Shown here: positions 1 to 6,689 of the stretch, piece after piece | Numbering within the stretch: position 1 is the stretch's first letter | How the letters are laid out: every line of letters begins with the position of its first letter | Source of the DNA: Flavisolibacter sp. | GTDB lineage: Bacteria; Bacteroidota; Bacteroidia; Chitinophagales; Chitinophagaceae | DNA length: 6,689 nt | Assembly: GCA_013695175.1 (NCBI GenBank) | Contig: JACDAZ010000538.1 | Location: 1 to 6,689, forward strand | Reading direction: 5' to 3' | The notes under the pieces: model-generated | Told to the model about the DNA's origin: nothing | The model's input: only the letters and a program-made list of their open reading frames with translations | Databases searched by the model: none | Translations under genes and position numbers: made by a program

Positions 1-6
1 ATTGCA

Positions 7-468
7 CTACTCGGTCAAAAGGTAAAAAAGCCCACAAGGCTTTTTTACCTTTTGTTTAAAATTGCACTTATCTATTGAACTCAGCATTTTTTTCTCTTTG
101 ATTTTTTTTCTTTTAAGATAAGAAATCAAACAGCCTAACATCTTCGACAGTTCGTCTGCTAATTTATAAAGTTCATTAAAGTCTTCTTTAAAAAAATATT
201 TATTATCCAGGCCCCGGTATAGTTGAGACTTAAGTTTAACTAGTTCACGTTTTGTACTATATAAACATTCAATAAATTCCTTTTTATTTCCCCTGTCAAA
301 TCCTTCAGCAATATTATCCATAACATTACTGCAAACTCCTCTGAGTTGATCTTTATACCTGAAATCTAATGATATGGGTTCTATAAAAGTAAGTGGATAT
401 ACAAGATTACTTAAAGAACGTGCTTTTTGCCAAATGACTAAATCTTCAAAATTTTTAATACAATTCAT
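7..468 (-). CDS. Four-helix bundle protein, 23S rRNA intervening-sequence (S23/IVP) family
   Basis: This 153-residue protein carries the family signature: an N-terminal FEDLVIWQKA block (residues 7-16), then a QLRGVCSNVMDNIAEGFDRG block (41-60) and a KEFIECLYSTKREL block (63-76). Predicted helices lie at about 6-26, 34-59, 62-88 and 93-120. No signal peptide or membrane segment is seen, so it should be cytoplasmic. The family is named after ORFs found in intervening sequences of some 23S rRNA genes; the biochemical role of its free-standing members is not established, and I assign none. The ATG start is supported because the signature begins at residue 7. The gene lies 30 bases after the TolC-like gene with no promoter visible between them, so cotranscription with the pump is likely. 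Oddity: members I recall are about 115-130 residues long, and here residues 128-153 look non-native. Residues 139-151 are encoded by a terminator-like hairpin, just after poly-A runs of 8 and 7. The family call is firm; the C-terminal end is doubtful. Confidence 0.85.
   Translation of the reverse strand: MNCIKNFEDLVIWQKARSLSNLVYPLTFIEPISLDFRYKDQLRGVCSNVMDNIAEGFDRGNKKEFIECLYSTKRELVKLKSQLYRGLDNKYFFKEDFNELYKLADELSKMLGCLISYLKRKKIKEKKMLSSIDKCNFKQKVKKPCGLFYLLTE
16..54. terminator. Bidirectional rho-independent terminator hairpin
   Basis: A perfect 17-bp inverted repeat pairs 16-32 with 38-54 around a 5-base loop (33-37, cacaa). The loop-proximal core is GCC/GGC, flanked by six A's on one side and six T's on the other. 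Transcripts from either strand would therefore fold a short GC-capped stem followed by a U tract, the classic form of a shared terminator between convergent genes. It would end the minus-strand pump operon and also any plus-strand gene finishing left of the window. It lies inside the 3' end of the annotated four-helix bundle frame, which suggests that frame reads further than the native gene does. Confidence 0.8.
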
Positions 469-498
469 AAGAGGTAACTAATTCTTACTTTATTATAA

Positions 499-1833
499 CT
501 ATCTCACCAGGTCACCTCTTAATCTTAGCAATTCAGTTTCAGCAAGCTTCATATTATACCTTGCATTGATCAACCGCGTATAGGCTTCTTCAAGGCTTCG
601 TTGTGCTTCACGTAATTCAATATAAGGTGTTGCTGCAAGCCTGTATCGTTCACGCACAATAAATAAATTTTCACGAACCAAAACAATAGTTTCCTCTTCT
701 AATGCAACTGCTCTTTTTTGTAACTCATAACTTTTAAAAGCATTGATCATTGCTGTAGTAAGTAAAGATCGTTGATTATCTAATTGAATTTCTCTGAATT
801 GAACATCAAGTTGGGCTTGCCTTATTTGTCTTTTGACTGTATGGTTATTTAATATTGGAATTGCAGCAGTTACTCCATAATTAAACCCCCTGTTTAAATT
901 AAAAATAGGCTGAAAAGGATTAATTACTGCCTGGTTGCTTTGCCTGTTAAAATTGTAAGCTGATACAAGAGAAAGTGTTGGAAAACGTTCGGCCCTTCTT
1001 TCACGAACAAGCAGATCAGCTATATCAATATTTTTTTGCGCCAGCAAAAGAGTCGGATTGGTGGCATCAATAGATTGAAAATCCTGCAGTGTAAGGTCCA
1101 TCCTTACAGGAATAGTATCTATTACATCATAATCAGATGAAGGTGCTACATTCATTGATTGGTTCAGTTCCTGCTTTAATTGTGCTATCAATGTTAATTG
1201 AGTTAATTGAGCAGACCGTTGTGCATTCAAATCTATTTGTGCCTGCAAAACATCAGGCTTTACACCAACGCCAATGTCTAAACGATATTTTGCCAGGTTA
1301 TACCTGTCTTCATTTATTGACATTTGTTCTTCTACAGCCCGCAGTTGCTGCTTCTGTCTCACTATATCAAAATAATTATTTATTACCTGAGCAACTGTAT
1401 TTACTACCTGTTGTTTGATGGTATATTCTCCCAGGTAAATCAATTGCTCCAGCCGGTCTTTTAAAATAAACATTCTAAAGCCATCAAAGATCTGCCAGTT
1501 CATCCCAACAGAAGCATTCAGATTATTTGATCTTATACCATTACGCTCCACTTCCCTGCCATCGGCTAAAGTTTGTTTTTGAGCATTGTTATTATATAAA
1601 AGAGAAGCATTTGCATTGAATCTTGGAAGAAAACCGGCATTTCTAAATTCATAATCAAGAGCTGCTGTTGCAGAATCATTTCTTGCCAGCATGATGTCGA
1701 AATTATTTTCTAATGCAGCGGCAACCGCTTGTTCTACTGTTAATAATGGCAATGTAGTATCCTGCGCCTTTAAAAAAGAAGAAATCAATAAAAGGGTGAT
1801 AAACAGGTATAAATTCCTAATAAGCTTCTTCAT
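499..1833 (-). CDS. TolC-family outer-membrane efflux channel protein
   Basis: This 444-residue protein is the outer-membrane duct of the RND pump encoded just upstream. It starts with a Sec signal peptide (positive MKKLIRN, hydrophobic segment to about residue 20, likely cleavage after KAQ at 24). There is no lipobox cysteine, so it is not an OprM-type lipoprotein. Two OEP repeats follow, at about 30-225 and 255-440, each rich in coiled-coil helices. The first has the ENNFDIMLARN opening and the WQIFDG strand motif (113-118); the second opens at NPTLLLAQKNIDIA (259-272) and has the matching AAIPILNN segment (323-330). The YRLDIGVGVKPDVLQAQIDL stretch (183-202) is typical of the helix-turn region. 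Length fits the family. The ATG overlaps the last 17 bases of the RND gene in another frame; it is the only start that keeps the signal peptide, the next Met being residue 48. Family assignment is secure; the transported substrate is unknown. Confidence 0.95.
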   Translation of the reverse strand: MKKLIRNLYLFITLLLISSFLKAQDTTLPLLTVEQAVAAALENNFDIMLARNDSATAALDYEFRNAGFLPRFNANASLLYNNNAQKQTLADGREVERNGIRSNNLNASVGMNWQIFDGFRMFILKDRLEQLIYLGEYTIKQQVVNTVAQVINNYFDIVRQKQQLRAVEEQMSINEDRYNLAKYRLDIGVGVKPDVLQAQIDLNAQRSAQLTQLTLIAQLKQELNQSMNVAPSSDYDVIDTIPVRMDLTLQDFQSIDATNPTLLLAQKNIDIADLLVRERRAERFPTLSLVSAYNFNRQSNQAVINPFQPIFNLNRGFNYGVTAAIPILNNHTVKRQIRQAQLDVQFREIQLDNQRSLLTTAMINAFKSYELQKRAVALEEETIVLVRENLFIVRERYRLAATPYIELREAQRSLEEAYTRLINARYNMKLAETELLRLRGDLVR

Positions 1834-4800
1834 GTATTAATTCTTCTTTTTGATTCATGATTTCCGGGTTATCCAATTCACTTTTCTTCTTCTCAGTTGA
1901 CATGAAAGAATACATGGCAGGAACAACAAACAAAGTGAGGATCAATGAAAATATAATACCACCTACAATTACGATTCCCAAAGGTATTCGGCTGGTAGCA
2001 GCAGCACCAATAGAAAGCGCAATAGGTAAAGCACCCAATGCCATTGTTAAACTGGTCATTAATATAGGACGTAAACGTTGTGTGGCAGAATAAATAACAG
2101 CCTCTGTTTTTTTCATTCCTTTCAACCTGTTTTGGTTTGCAAATTCAACAATTAAAATTCCATTTTTAGTAACCAACCCAATGAGCATGATCATTCCAAT
2201 TTGGGAAAAGATATTTAATGTTTGCCCAAAGATCCATAATGAAATTAAAGCACCCGCCAATGCTAATGGTACAGTAACCATAATGATCAATGGGTCAACA
2301 AAACTTTCAAATTGAGCAGCCAAAACAAGAAATATGAGTGCTAATGCAAGTATCAGTGCAAAGTTTGTATTACTTGAGCTTTCTGCAAAATCACGTGATG
2401 AACCTGAAAGTGATGTTGTAAAAGATTCATCTAATAATCCTTCTGCTATCCTGTTCATCTCTTCTATACCATCACCCACTGTTTTACCTGGTGCCAGACC
2501 CGAGGAAATGGTTGCAGATTTAAAACGGTTAAAATGATATATAGCTGTTGGCGAAGTTTCTTCTGTAAAAGAAACCACATTGTCAAGACTGATCATTTCA
2601 CCGGTTGCACCTCTTACATAAAAATTGGTCAGGTCAGAGGGGTCATCACGATTATCAAGTTCAACCTGTCCAATAACTGAATATTGTTTTCCTTCTTTGG
2701 TAAAAAAACCAAGCCTTCTGTTACTTAATGCTAATTGCAATGTTTGCGATACGTCTTCAACACTTACTCCCAACTCACTTGCTTTTGCACGGTCAATATG
2801 TACACGTAATTCAGGTCTGTTGAATTTAAGATCTGCATCTACACCTTGCAACACACTACTTTGGTTAGCTTGTTCCAAAAATTGTGGTACTACCGATGAT
2901 AACTTTTCGAAATTATTATTTTGTAAAACATATTGAACGGCTTGTCCGCCACGCCTGTTAACCTGTATGGTTTGAGGTTGAATGGCAAATGCACGTCCTT
3001 CATTAAAACGTGACATGTTCTTATTTACCATTTGTACAATTTCATCCTGCGAACGATACCTTAAATTAGGATCAATTAAACTTACACGTACAAACCCGGT
3101 ATTAGACGCACCGGTACCCATAAAACCCGGTGAGGTTACAGATAAAACAAATTGCCTTTCAGGTATACTATCCATCATAAACTTGTTTAGCCTGTCAATA
3201 TATGTGTCCATAGCCTCGAATGAAGTGCCTTCGGGGGCTGATACAGACATAAAGAACTGGCTTCTGTCTTCCATAGGAGCAAGTTCAGACTGAATGGTTT
3301 TTCCTAAATAAATTATAGCGCCAACACAAAGTGCAATAATCACAAATGCCATCCATTTAATCCGCATAAATCCTTCCAATCCCCTTCGATAGTTTATATC
3401 CATTGCATTAAACAGCTTTTCAGTTTTATTATAAAACCAGGAGTGTTTATGAATATTTTTTGGAGCAAACTTTACATTTAAAACAGGGGTTAATGTAAGA
3501 GAAACAAAAGATGATATTAACACTGCACCCGCTACCACTATTCCAAATTCACGGAATAATCTTCCAACAAATCCTTCCAGAAATATGATAGGTAAGAAAA
3601 CTGCTGCCAGCGTAACAGAAGTGGCAATAACAGCAAAAAATATTTCATTTGTTCCTTCTCTGGCAGCCCTCCATTTATTCATTCCTCTTTCCATCTTTTT
3701 AAAGATGTTTTCTGTTACCACTATACCATCATCCACAACCAGTCCGGTTGCTAATACTATAGCTAAAAGTGTAAGTACATTTATAGTAAAACCAAAAAGG
3801 TACATGATAAAGAAGGCTCCAATAAGAGAAACAGGAATATCAATTAAAGGACGAAATGCTATGATCCATTCCCGGAAGAAAAAATAAATTACAAGAATAA
3901 CGAGTACGATAGCAATAAGCAGTGTTTCCTTAACTTCTGAAATAGATCTTTTAATAAAAACTGTTTGATCCAGTGCAATATCCAATTTAATATCTTCCGG
4001 CACTTCAGCTTTTAAAGCTTCGTATCTTTTATAAAATTCATCAGAGATCTCAACGTGATTAGAGCCGGGTTGAGGGATGATGGCCATACCAATCATGGGG
4101 ATGCCACTTCCTTTTAATACAGTTTCTTCATTTTCCGGACCTAAAACAGCTTCACCAATATCTTTTATTCTAACCTCACTTCCTTCCGTGTTTGCAACAA
4201 TGATATTATTAAATTCTTCTTCCGTATTTAACATGCCAAATGTGCGAACAGAAAGTTCCGTGGCTGTACCAGAAATTTTACCACCCGGTAATTCAACATT
4301 TTCTCTGGTCAGCGCTCTTTGAATATCGGCAGCAGTAAGTGAATAGGATGCAAGTTTTTGTGGATCAAACCAAATACGCATAGCATATCTTTTTTCTCCC
4401 CATATTTGAATACCACTTACCCCGGGAATTGTTTGCATTCTTTCAACCAATACATTATTAGCATACTCACTGATCTGTAACTGATCACGGGTATCGCTTT
4501 GTACCGTCATTGATAATATAAAGTCGGAACTGGCATCTGCTTTTGAAACTACAGGTGGTGCTTCCAGATCAGTTGGCAGGGAACGTGCAGCCTGTGATAC
4601 TTTATCACGTACATCATTAGCCGCAGTTTCCATGTCAACACCAAGATTGAATTCAACTGTAATATTGCTTGTTCCTCCACTACTTGAAGAACTGATATTT
4701 CTAACACCTGCAATACCGTTAATTGCTTTTTCAAGAGGTTCTGTAATCTGGGTTTCAATAATTTCAGGATTGGCACCTCCATATGAGGTACGCACGCTCA

Positions 4801-4933
4801 CTATAGGCGGGTCAATTGCAGGATAGTCCCTAACTCCTAAAAAAGTATATCCTATTACTCCAAATAAAACAATTGTTATATTTAAAACTATGGCAAGTAC
4901 CGGACGTCTTAAACTTAATTCCGCTAAATTCAT
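1817..4933 (-). CDS. RND multidrug efflux permease, HAE1/AcrB family
   Basis: This 1038-residue inner-membrane proton antiporter is close to AcrB in length and is expected to work as a trimer. The layout is canonical: TM1 (about 9-31), a large periplasmic porter/docking loop (to about 335), TM2-TM6 (336-485), TM7 (527-545), a second periplasmic loop (to about 855), and TM8-TM12 (857-1008). The proton-relay residues are present: the Asp pair in TM4 (GLVVDDGIVVTEN, D401-D402, equivalent to AcrB D407-D408) and the TM10 lysine (GLVTKNGILIVEF, K923, equivalent to K940). The SPGFMGTGASNTG segment (601-613) matches the AcrB switch loop, including its Phe. These residues argue for drug or lipophile export (HAE1) rather than metal export (HME), but the substrate cannot be deduced. 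The ATG sits in a TAATG with the adaptor stop, implying translational coupling. A lysine- and glutamate-rich cytoplasmic tail (1011-1038) overlaps the downstream channel gene. No frameshift or missing core motif was seen. Confidence 0.97.
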   Translation of the reverse strand: MNLAELSLRRPVLAIVLNITIVLFGVIGYTFLGVRDYPAIDPPIVSVRTSYGGANPEIIETQITEPLEKAINGIAGVRNISSSSSGGTSNITVEFNLGVDMETAANDVRDKVSQAARSLPTDLEAPPVVSKADASSDFILSMTVQSDTRDQLQISEYANNVLVERMQTIPGVSGIQIWGEKRYAMRIWFDPQKLASYSLTAADIQRALTRENVELPGGKISGTATELSVRTFGMLNTEEEFNNIIVANTEGSEVRIKDIGEAVLGPENEETVLKGSGIPMIGMAIIPQPGSNHVEISDEFYKRYEALKAEVPEDIKLDIALDQTVFIKRSISEVKETLLIAIVLVILVIYFFFREWIIAFRPLIDIPVSLIGAFFIMYLFGFTINVLTLLAIVLATGLVVDDGIVVTENIFKKMERGMNKWRAAREGTNEIFFAVIATSVTLAAVFLPIIFLEGFVGRLFREFGIVVAGAVLISSFVSLTLTPVLNVKFAPKNIHKHSWFYNKTEKLFNAMDINYRRGLEGFMRIKWMAFVIIALCVGAIIYLGKTIQSELAPMEDRSQFFMSVSAPEGTSFEAMDTYIDRLNKFMMDSIPERQFVLSVTSPGFMGTGASNTGFVRVSLIDPNLRYRSQDEIVQMVNKNMSRFNEGRAFAIQPQTIQVNRRGGQAVQYVLQNNNFEKLSSVVPQFLEQANQSSVLQGVDADLKFNRPELRVHIDRAKASELGVSVEDVSQTLQLALSNRRLGFFTKEGKQYSVIGQVELDNRDDPSDLTNFYVRGATGEMISLDNVVSFTEETSPTAIYHFNRFKSATISSGLAPGKTVGDGIEEMNRIAEGLLDESFTTSLSGSSRDFAESSSNTNFALILALALIFLVLAAQFESFVDPLIIMVTVPLALAGALISLWIFGQTLNIFSQIGMIMLIGLVTKNGILIVEFANQNRLKGMKKTEAVIYSATQRLRPILMTSLTMALGALPIALSIGAAATSRIPLGIVIVGGIIFSLILTLFVVPAMYSFMSTEKKKSELDNPEIMNQKEELIHEEAY

Positions 4934-6045
4934 TACAAGGTTTTTTGTGGTTCTCCTTCTTTGGCCGAAGTTTTATTGTCACCATTTACAATATTGCGAA
5001 TAGTAACCGGAGCGTCAGGTTTTAATGTAAGTAAACTTGTTACAAGAATTGTATCACCAGCTTTTAAACCTTCTGTTACCTGTACATATGCTGAATCACG
5101 TGCACCGGTTTCTACATCAACAAATTTGGCAACTCCATTATTATAAACATATATTTTTTTGCCTCTTGCCTGTGGTATAATAGCTTGCGAAGGGACAACA
5201 ATAGCATTATGGTCTGGTTCAAAATTCAGTTTAACCTTTGCAAAATTTCCAGGCGTTAATCCAGTCTTATCGCCCTGCACAGTGGCTCGTACCTGTAAAC
5301 TCCTGGTAGTGAGTGCAACATTCGCATCAGTTGCCGCAACTCTTGCCGTAAAGTTTCTTTCATTGCCTGCAACAGTGAAATTTACAAATTGTCCAATCTT
5401 CATTTTGTTGCTATACTTTTCAGGCACTGTAAAATCAATTTTCAAATCAGACATTTGAATAATAGTAGTTATAGGAGTTTGAGGAGAAACATAGGCACCC
5501 GGGCTTACTAATCTTAATCCTAATTTTCCGCTATATGGAGCACGAACAGAGGTTTTTGCAATCTGTGTATTAAGTATTGCCATATCCGCTCTTATATTAT
5601 TAACCTGCAACAGGCTCATGTCATAATCCTGCTGGCTAATACCCTGTATTTTTAATAATTGTGCTGAACGGTTTTCATTTTGTTGTGCAATTTTTAATTG
5701 AACTGACAATTTATTTAATTGCGCTCTTAGATCGGCATCATTTAATCTGGCAAGTAAGGCTCCTCTTGAAACATTAGCTCCTTCATTAAAATAAATAGCA
5801 GTCACCATTCCCGGAACTTCAGGATGTATTTCTGTTGACTGATTGGCTACTATAGTTCCTGTCAGTTCTATTTGATCAAGCAGGGTTTGCGTTTTAACTA
5901 TATAAGCATCAGCCCTTGTTGGAGGTCGTGGACCAGCCGCCTGTTGTGACGCTGCCTGTTTTTTCCTGTCTGAAGAACAAGAGCCAAAAAGAGCAGTTAT
6001 AGATATTAAAATAGGTAATGAAAAAATTATTGTAGAAAATTTCAC
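4933..6045 (-). CDS. RND efflux periplasmic adaptor subunit, HlyD/AcrA family lipoprotein
   Basis: This 370-residue membrane-fusion protein links the RND pump to the TolC-like channel. The N-terminus is a lipoprotein signal (MKFSTIIFSL..., hydrophobic to about 20) ending at FGSC, with Cys23 the likely lipidated residue; a Pro/Gln-rich linker follows. Domains in order: a lipoyl half-motif (about 66-103, TEIHPEVPGMVTAIYFNEGANV), a coiled-coil hairpin (about 104-165), the second lipoyl half with the diagnostic VRAPYSGKLG (167-176), a beta-barrel (about 200-275), and a membrane-proximal domain (about 280-350). The start codon is GTG, giving Met-Lys-Phe. No in-frame ATG lies nearby on either side that would keep the signal peptide, so GTG is preferred. 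The stop overlaps the RND start by one base, and this is the first gene of the operon. A weakness is the -3 position of the lipobox, which is Phe rather than Leu; relaxed lipoboxes are known in Bacteroidota. Confidence 0.95.
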   Translation of the reverse strand: MKFSTIIFSLPILISITALFGSCSSDRKKQAASQQAAGPRPPTRADAYIVKTQTLLDQIELTGTIVANQSTEIHPEVPGMVTAIYFNEGANVSRGALLARLNDADLRAQLNKLSVQLKIAQQNENRSAQLLKIQGISQQDYDMSLLQVNNIRADMAILNTQIAKTSVRAPYSGKLGLRLVSPGAYVSPQTPITTIIQMSDLKIDFTVPEKYSNKMKIGQFVNFTVAGNERNFTARVAATDANVALTTRSLQVRATVQGDKTGLTPGNFAKVKLNFEPDHNAIVVPSQAIIPQARGKKIYVYNNGVAKFVDVETGARDSAYVQVTEGLKAGDTILVTSLLTLKPDAPVTIRNIVNGDNKTSAKEGEPQKTL

Positions 6046-6067
6046 GATAAGAATAGTGTTTGAACGC

Positions 6068-6075
6068 CAAAAATA
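6068..6075 (-). promoter_or_regulatory. Candidate Bacteroidota -7 promoter element of the efflux operon
   Basis: The minus strand reads TATTTTTG here, an exact match to the Bacteroidota primary-sigma -7 consensus TAnnTTTG. Transcription would start near 6062, leaving a leader of only about 17 bases before the GTG at 6045. No clear TTG/TTTG -33 element lies 17-23 bases upstream; that space is filled by the T7 tract and the right-hand arm of the upstream hairpin. The match could be chance in AT-rich DNA, but it is the only such match in the gap and it is well placed. Confidence 0.5.
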
Positions 6076-6084
6076 GCCCCTTCT

Positions 6085-6114
6085 AAAAAAATTATACCTT
6101 AAAATGTGGTATAA
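6085..6114 (-). terminator. Probable purK terminator (AT-rich hairpin plus T7), or operator
   Basis: The arms TTATACC and GGTATAA (6092-6098 and 6108-6114) form a perfect 7-bp inverted repeat with a 9-base spacer. On the minus strand the second arm is followed directly by seven T's (6091-6085). Two G-U pairs and one A-U pair can lengthen the stem into the T tract. This is the form of a weak intrinsic terminator, 62 bases after the purK stop. Because only two of seven pairs are G-C, the same palindrome could instead, or also, be a dimeric repressor site: it would lie about 30-52 bases upstream of the inferred start of the efflux operon. Confidence 0.5.
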
Positions 6115-6123
6115 CCTATATCT

Positions 6124-6139
6124 GTTAACAATTATTAAC
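6124..6139. promoter_or_regulatory. Small inverted repeat GTTAA-N6-TTAAC
   Basis: A 16-bp dyad lies in the purK-adaptor gap: 6124-6128 pairs with 6135-6139 around six bases, and the left arm with its next base is itself the palindrome GTTAAC. It is upstream of the candidate promoter and has no T tract, so if functional it would be a protein-binding site. Short AT-rich dyads are common by chance, so this is weakly supported. The rest of the gap (6140-6176) shows nothing I can assign. Confidence 0.2.
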
Positions 6140-6176
6140 CTGCTATGGTTGATAGATGGTAAAAATCAGGGATGAA

Positions 6177-6689
6177 TTAAGATACTACTGTAAGAGCTTG
6201 TTTTATTTTATTTGCTTTATGAATTAAATCCTGCTTTTCTGTACTTAAGATAGTTATATGTCCCATTTTTCTTCCTGGTCTTGTTTCTGCTTTACCATAA
6301 ATATGAACAAAAGCATTATCAATTTTGAACACTTCTTGCAGGCCTTCAAACTTAACTGGCCCATTATAGCCTTTGCTTCCAATTATATTAATCATTACAG
6401 ATGGCAGGATTGCTTTTGTATTGCCAAGAGGATAATCTAAAATGATACGCCATAGCATATCAAACTGTGAAGAATAATGACCTTCTATTGTATGATGACC
6501 ACTATTATGAACGCGGGGTGCCGTTTCATTTACATAAACCTCCTCATTTTCATCAACAAATAATTCTACAGCAAAAATGCCGGGTGAATTAAATTTTCGA
6601 ACAACTGAAATAGAAAAGGCTTCTACTTTCCATAAAACTTTTGAAGATATTTCAGCAGGCGAAATTTGATAATCAAGCTGGTTAAGATC
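6177..6689 (-). CDS. purK: PurK, N5-carboxyaminoimidazole ribonucleotide synthase (C-terminal part, runs off window)
   Basis: The last 170 residues of PurK are present; the frame stays open to the right edge, so the start and the N-terminal half are missing from the window. PurK is a cytosolic ATP-grasp enzyme of purine synthesis that makes N5-CAIR from AIR, bicarbonate and ATP, for PurE to rearrange. Numbering from the window edge, the visible signature includes YQISPAEIS (7-15), the ATP-grasp metal-site segment GIFAVELFVDENEEVYVNE (37-55, with acidic ligands at about E42 and E55), then APRVHNSGHHTIEG (57-70). The C-terminal domain carries LPSVMINIIG and the family-specific YGKAETRPGRKMGHIT near the end, which separates PurK from other ATP-grasp enzymes such as PurT and PurD. 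A Met at 6456-6458 is internal, because conserved PurK sequence continues upstream of it. The gene is separated from the pump operon by a probable terminator and is unlikely to share its function. Confidence 0.95.
   Translation of the reverse strand, partial: DLNQLDYQISPAEISSKVLWKVEAFSISVVRKFNSPGIFAVELFVDENEEVYVNETAPRVHNSGHHTIEGHYSSQFDMLWRIILDYPLGNTKAILPSVMINIIGSKGYNGPVKFEGLQEVFKIDNAFVHIYGKAETRPGRKMGHITILSTEKQDLIHKANKIKQALTVVS

Noticed and set aside
1..68. 8-bp direct repeat attgcact at 1-8 and 61-68 flanking the terminator hairpin
   Set aside because: It could be a target-site duplication around a small insertion, but 8 bases are easily matched by chance and there are no terminal inverted repeats or other mobile-element signs.
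7..468. Diversity-generating retroelement accessory gene (Avd-like) or rRNA intervening sequence
   Set aside because: The fold family is related, but the window holds no reverse transcriptase, no template/variable repeat pair and no 23S rRNA sequence.
1137..1418. Plus-strand open frame of 93 codons, and similar plus-strand frames across 1857-5458
   Set aside because: They lie antisense within the strongly recognised channel, permease and adaptor genes, match no family I know, and show the composition expected of the opposite strand of coding sequence.
4549..4782. Minus-strand open frame of 77 codons inside the permease gene
   Set aside because: It is a shifted frame within a conserved periplasmic part of the RND gene and has no recognisable features.
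1817..4933. Heavy-metal (CusA/CzcA-type) efflux pump
   Set aside because: TM4 carries the adjacent Asp-Asp pair and the overall sequence follows the HAE1/AcrB pattern; no metal-site methionine or histidine clusters were seen in the adaptor or channel.
6456..6458. ATG as the start of a short 93-residue gene
   Set aside because: Translation continues upstream in frame to the window edge with conserved PurK ATP-grasp sequence, so this is an internal methionine.
1..6689. CRISPR array, tRNA, rRNA, insertion sequence or toxin-antitoxin module
   Set aside because: No regularly spaced repeats, cloverleaf, rRNA-like sequence, transposase or small gene pair could be found on either strand by eye.

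Overview
The window is an AT-rich stretch of a Bacteroidota genome, possibly Chitinophagaceae-like; I cannot name genus or species. The evidence is the protein style (a lipoprotein RND adaptor, a solitary four-helix bundle protein), a TAnnTTTG-type -7 promoter element, and gene starts without Shine-Dalgarno motifs. Every gene I can support is on the minus strand, so the order of transcription runs from the right edge to the left edge.

Layout in transcription order. (1) At the right edge is the 3' half of purK (6689 to 6177), whose start lies outside the window. (2) A 131-bp gap (6046-6176) holds a hairpin followed by seven T's that probably terminates purK, a small inverted repeat, and a candidate promoter for the next operon. 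(3) Then comes a complete tripartite RND efflux operon: a HlyD/AcrA-type lipoprotein adaptor (6045-4933, GTG start), an AcrB/HAE1-type inner-membrane proton antiporter (4933-1817) and a TolC-family outer-membrane channel (1833-499). The junctions are very tight: TAATG with one shared base, then a 17-base overlap. (4) Thirty bases further on is a small four-helix bundle protein of the '23S rRNA intervening sequence / S23' family (468-7). Its reading frame runs through a perfect 17-bp hairpin (16-54) that looks like the operon's bidirectional terminator.

The three pump proteins should form one envelope-spanning complex: the RND trimer takes substrate from the periplasm or inner leaflet using the proton gradient, the adaptor bridges the periplasm, and the TolC-like trimer is the exit duct. 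The substrate cannot be read from the sequence, and no regulator gene lies in the window. purK belongs to purine synthesis and looks like an unrelated neighbour.

This is mostly an ordinary region, and I found no convincing undescribed system. The points most worth checking are the four-helix bundle gene attached to the pump operon, its C-terminus encoded by a terminator hairpin just after two poly-A tracts, and the purK terminator inverted repeat lying directly upstream of the pump's candidate promoter.
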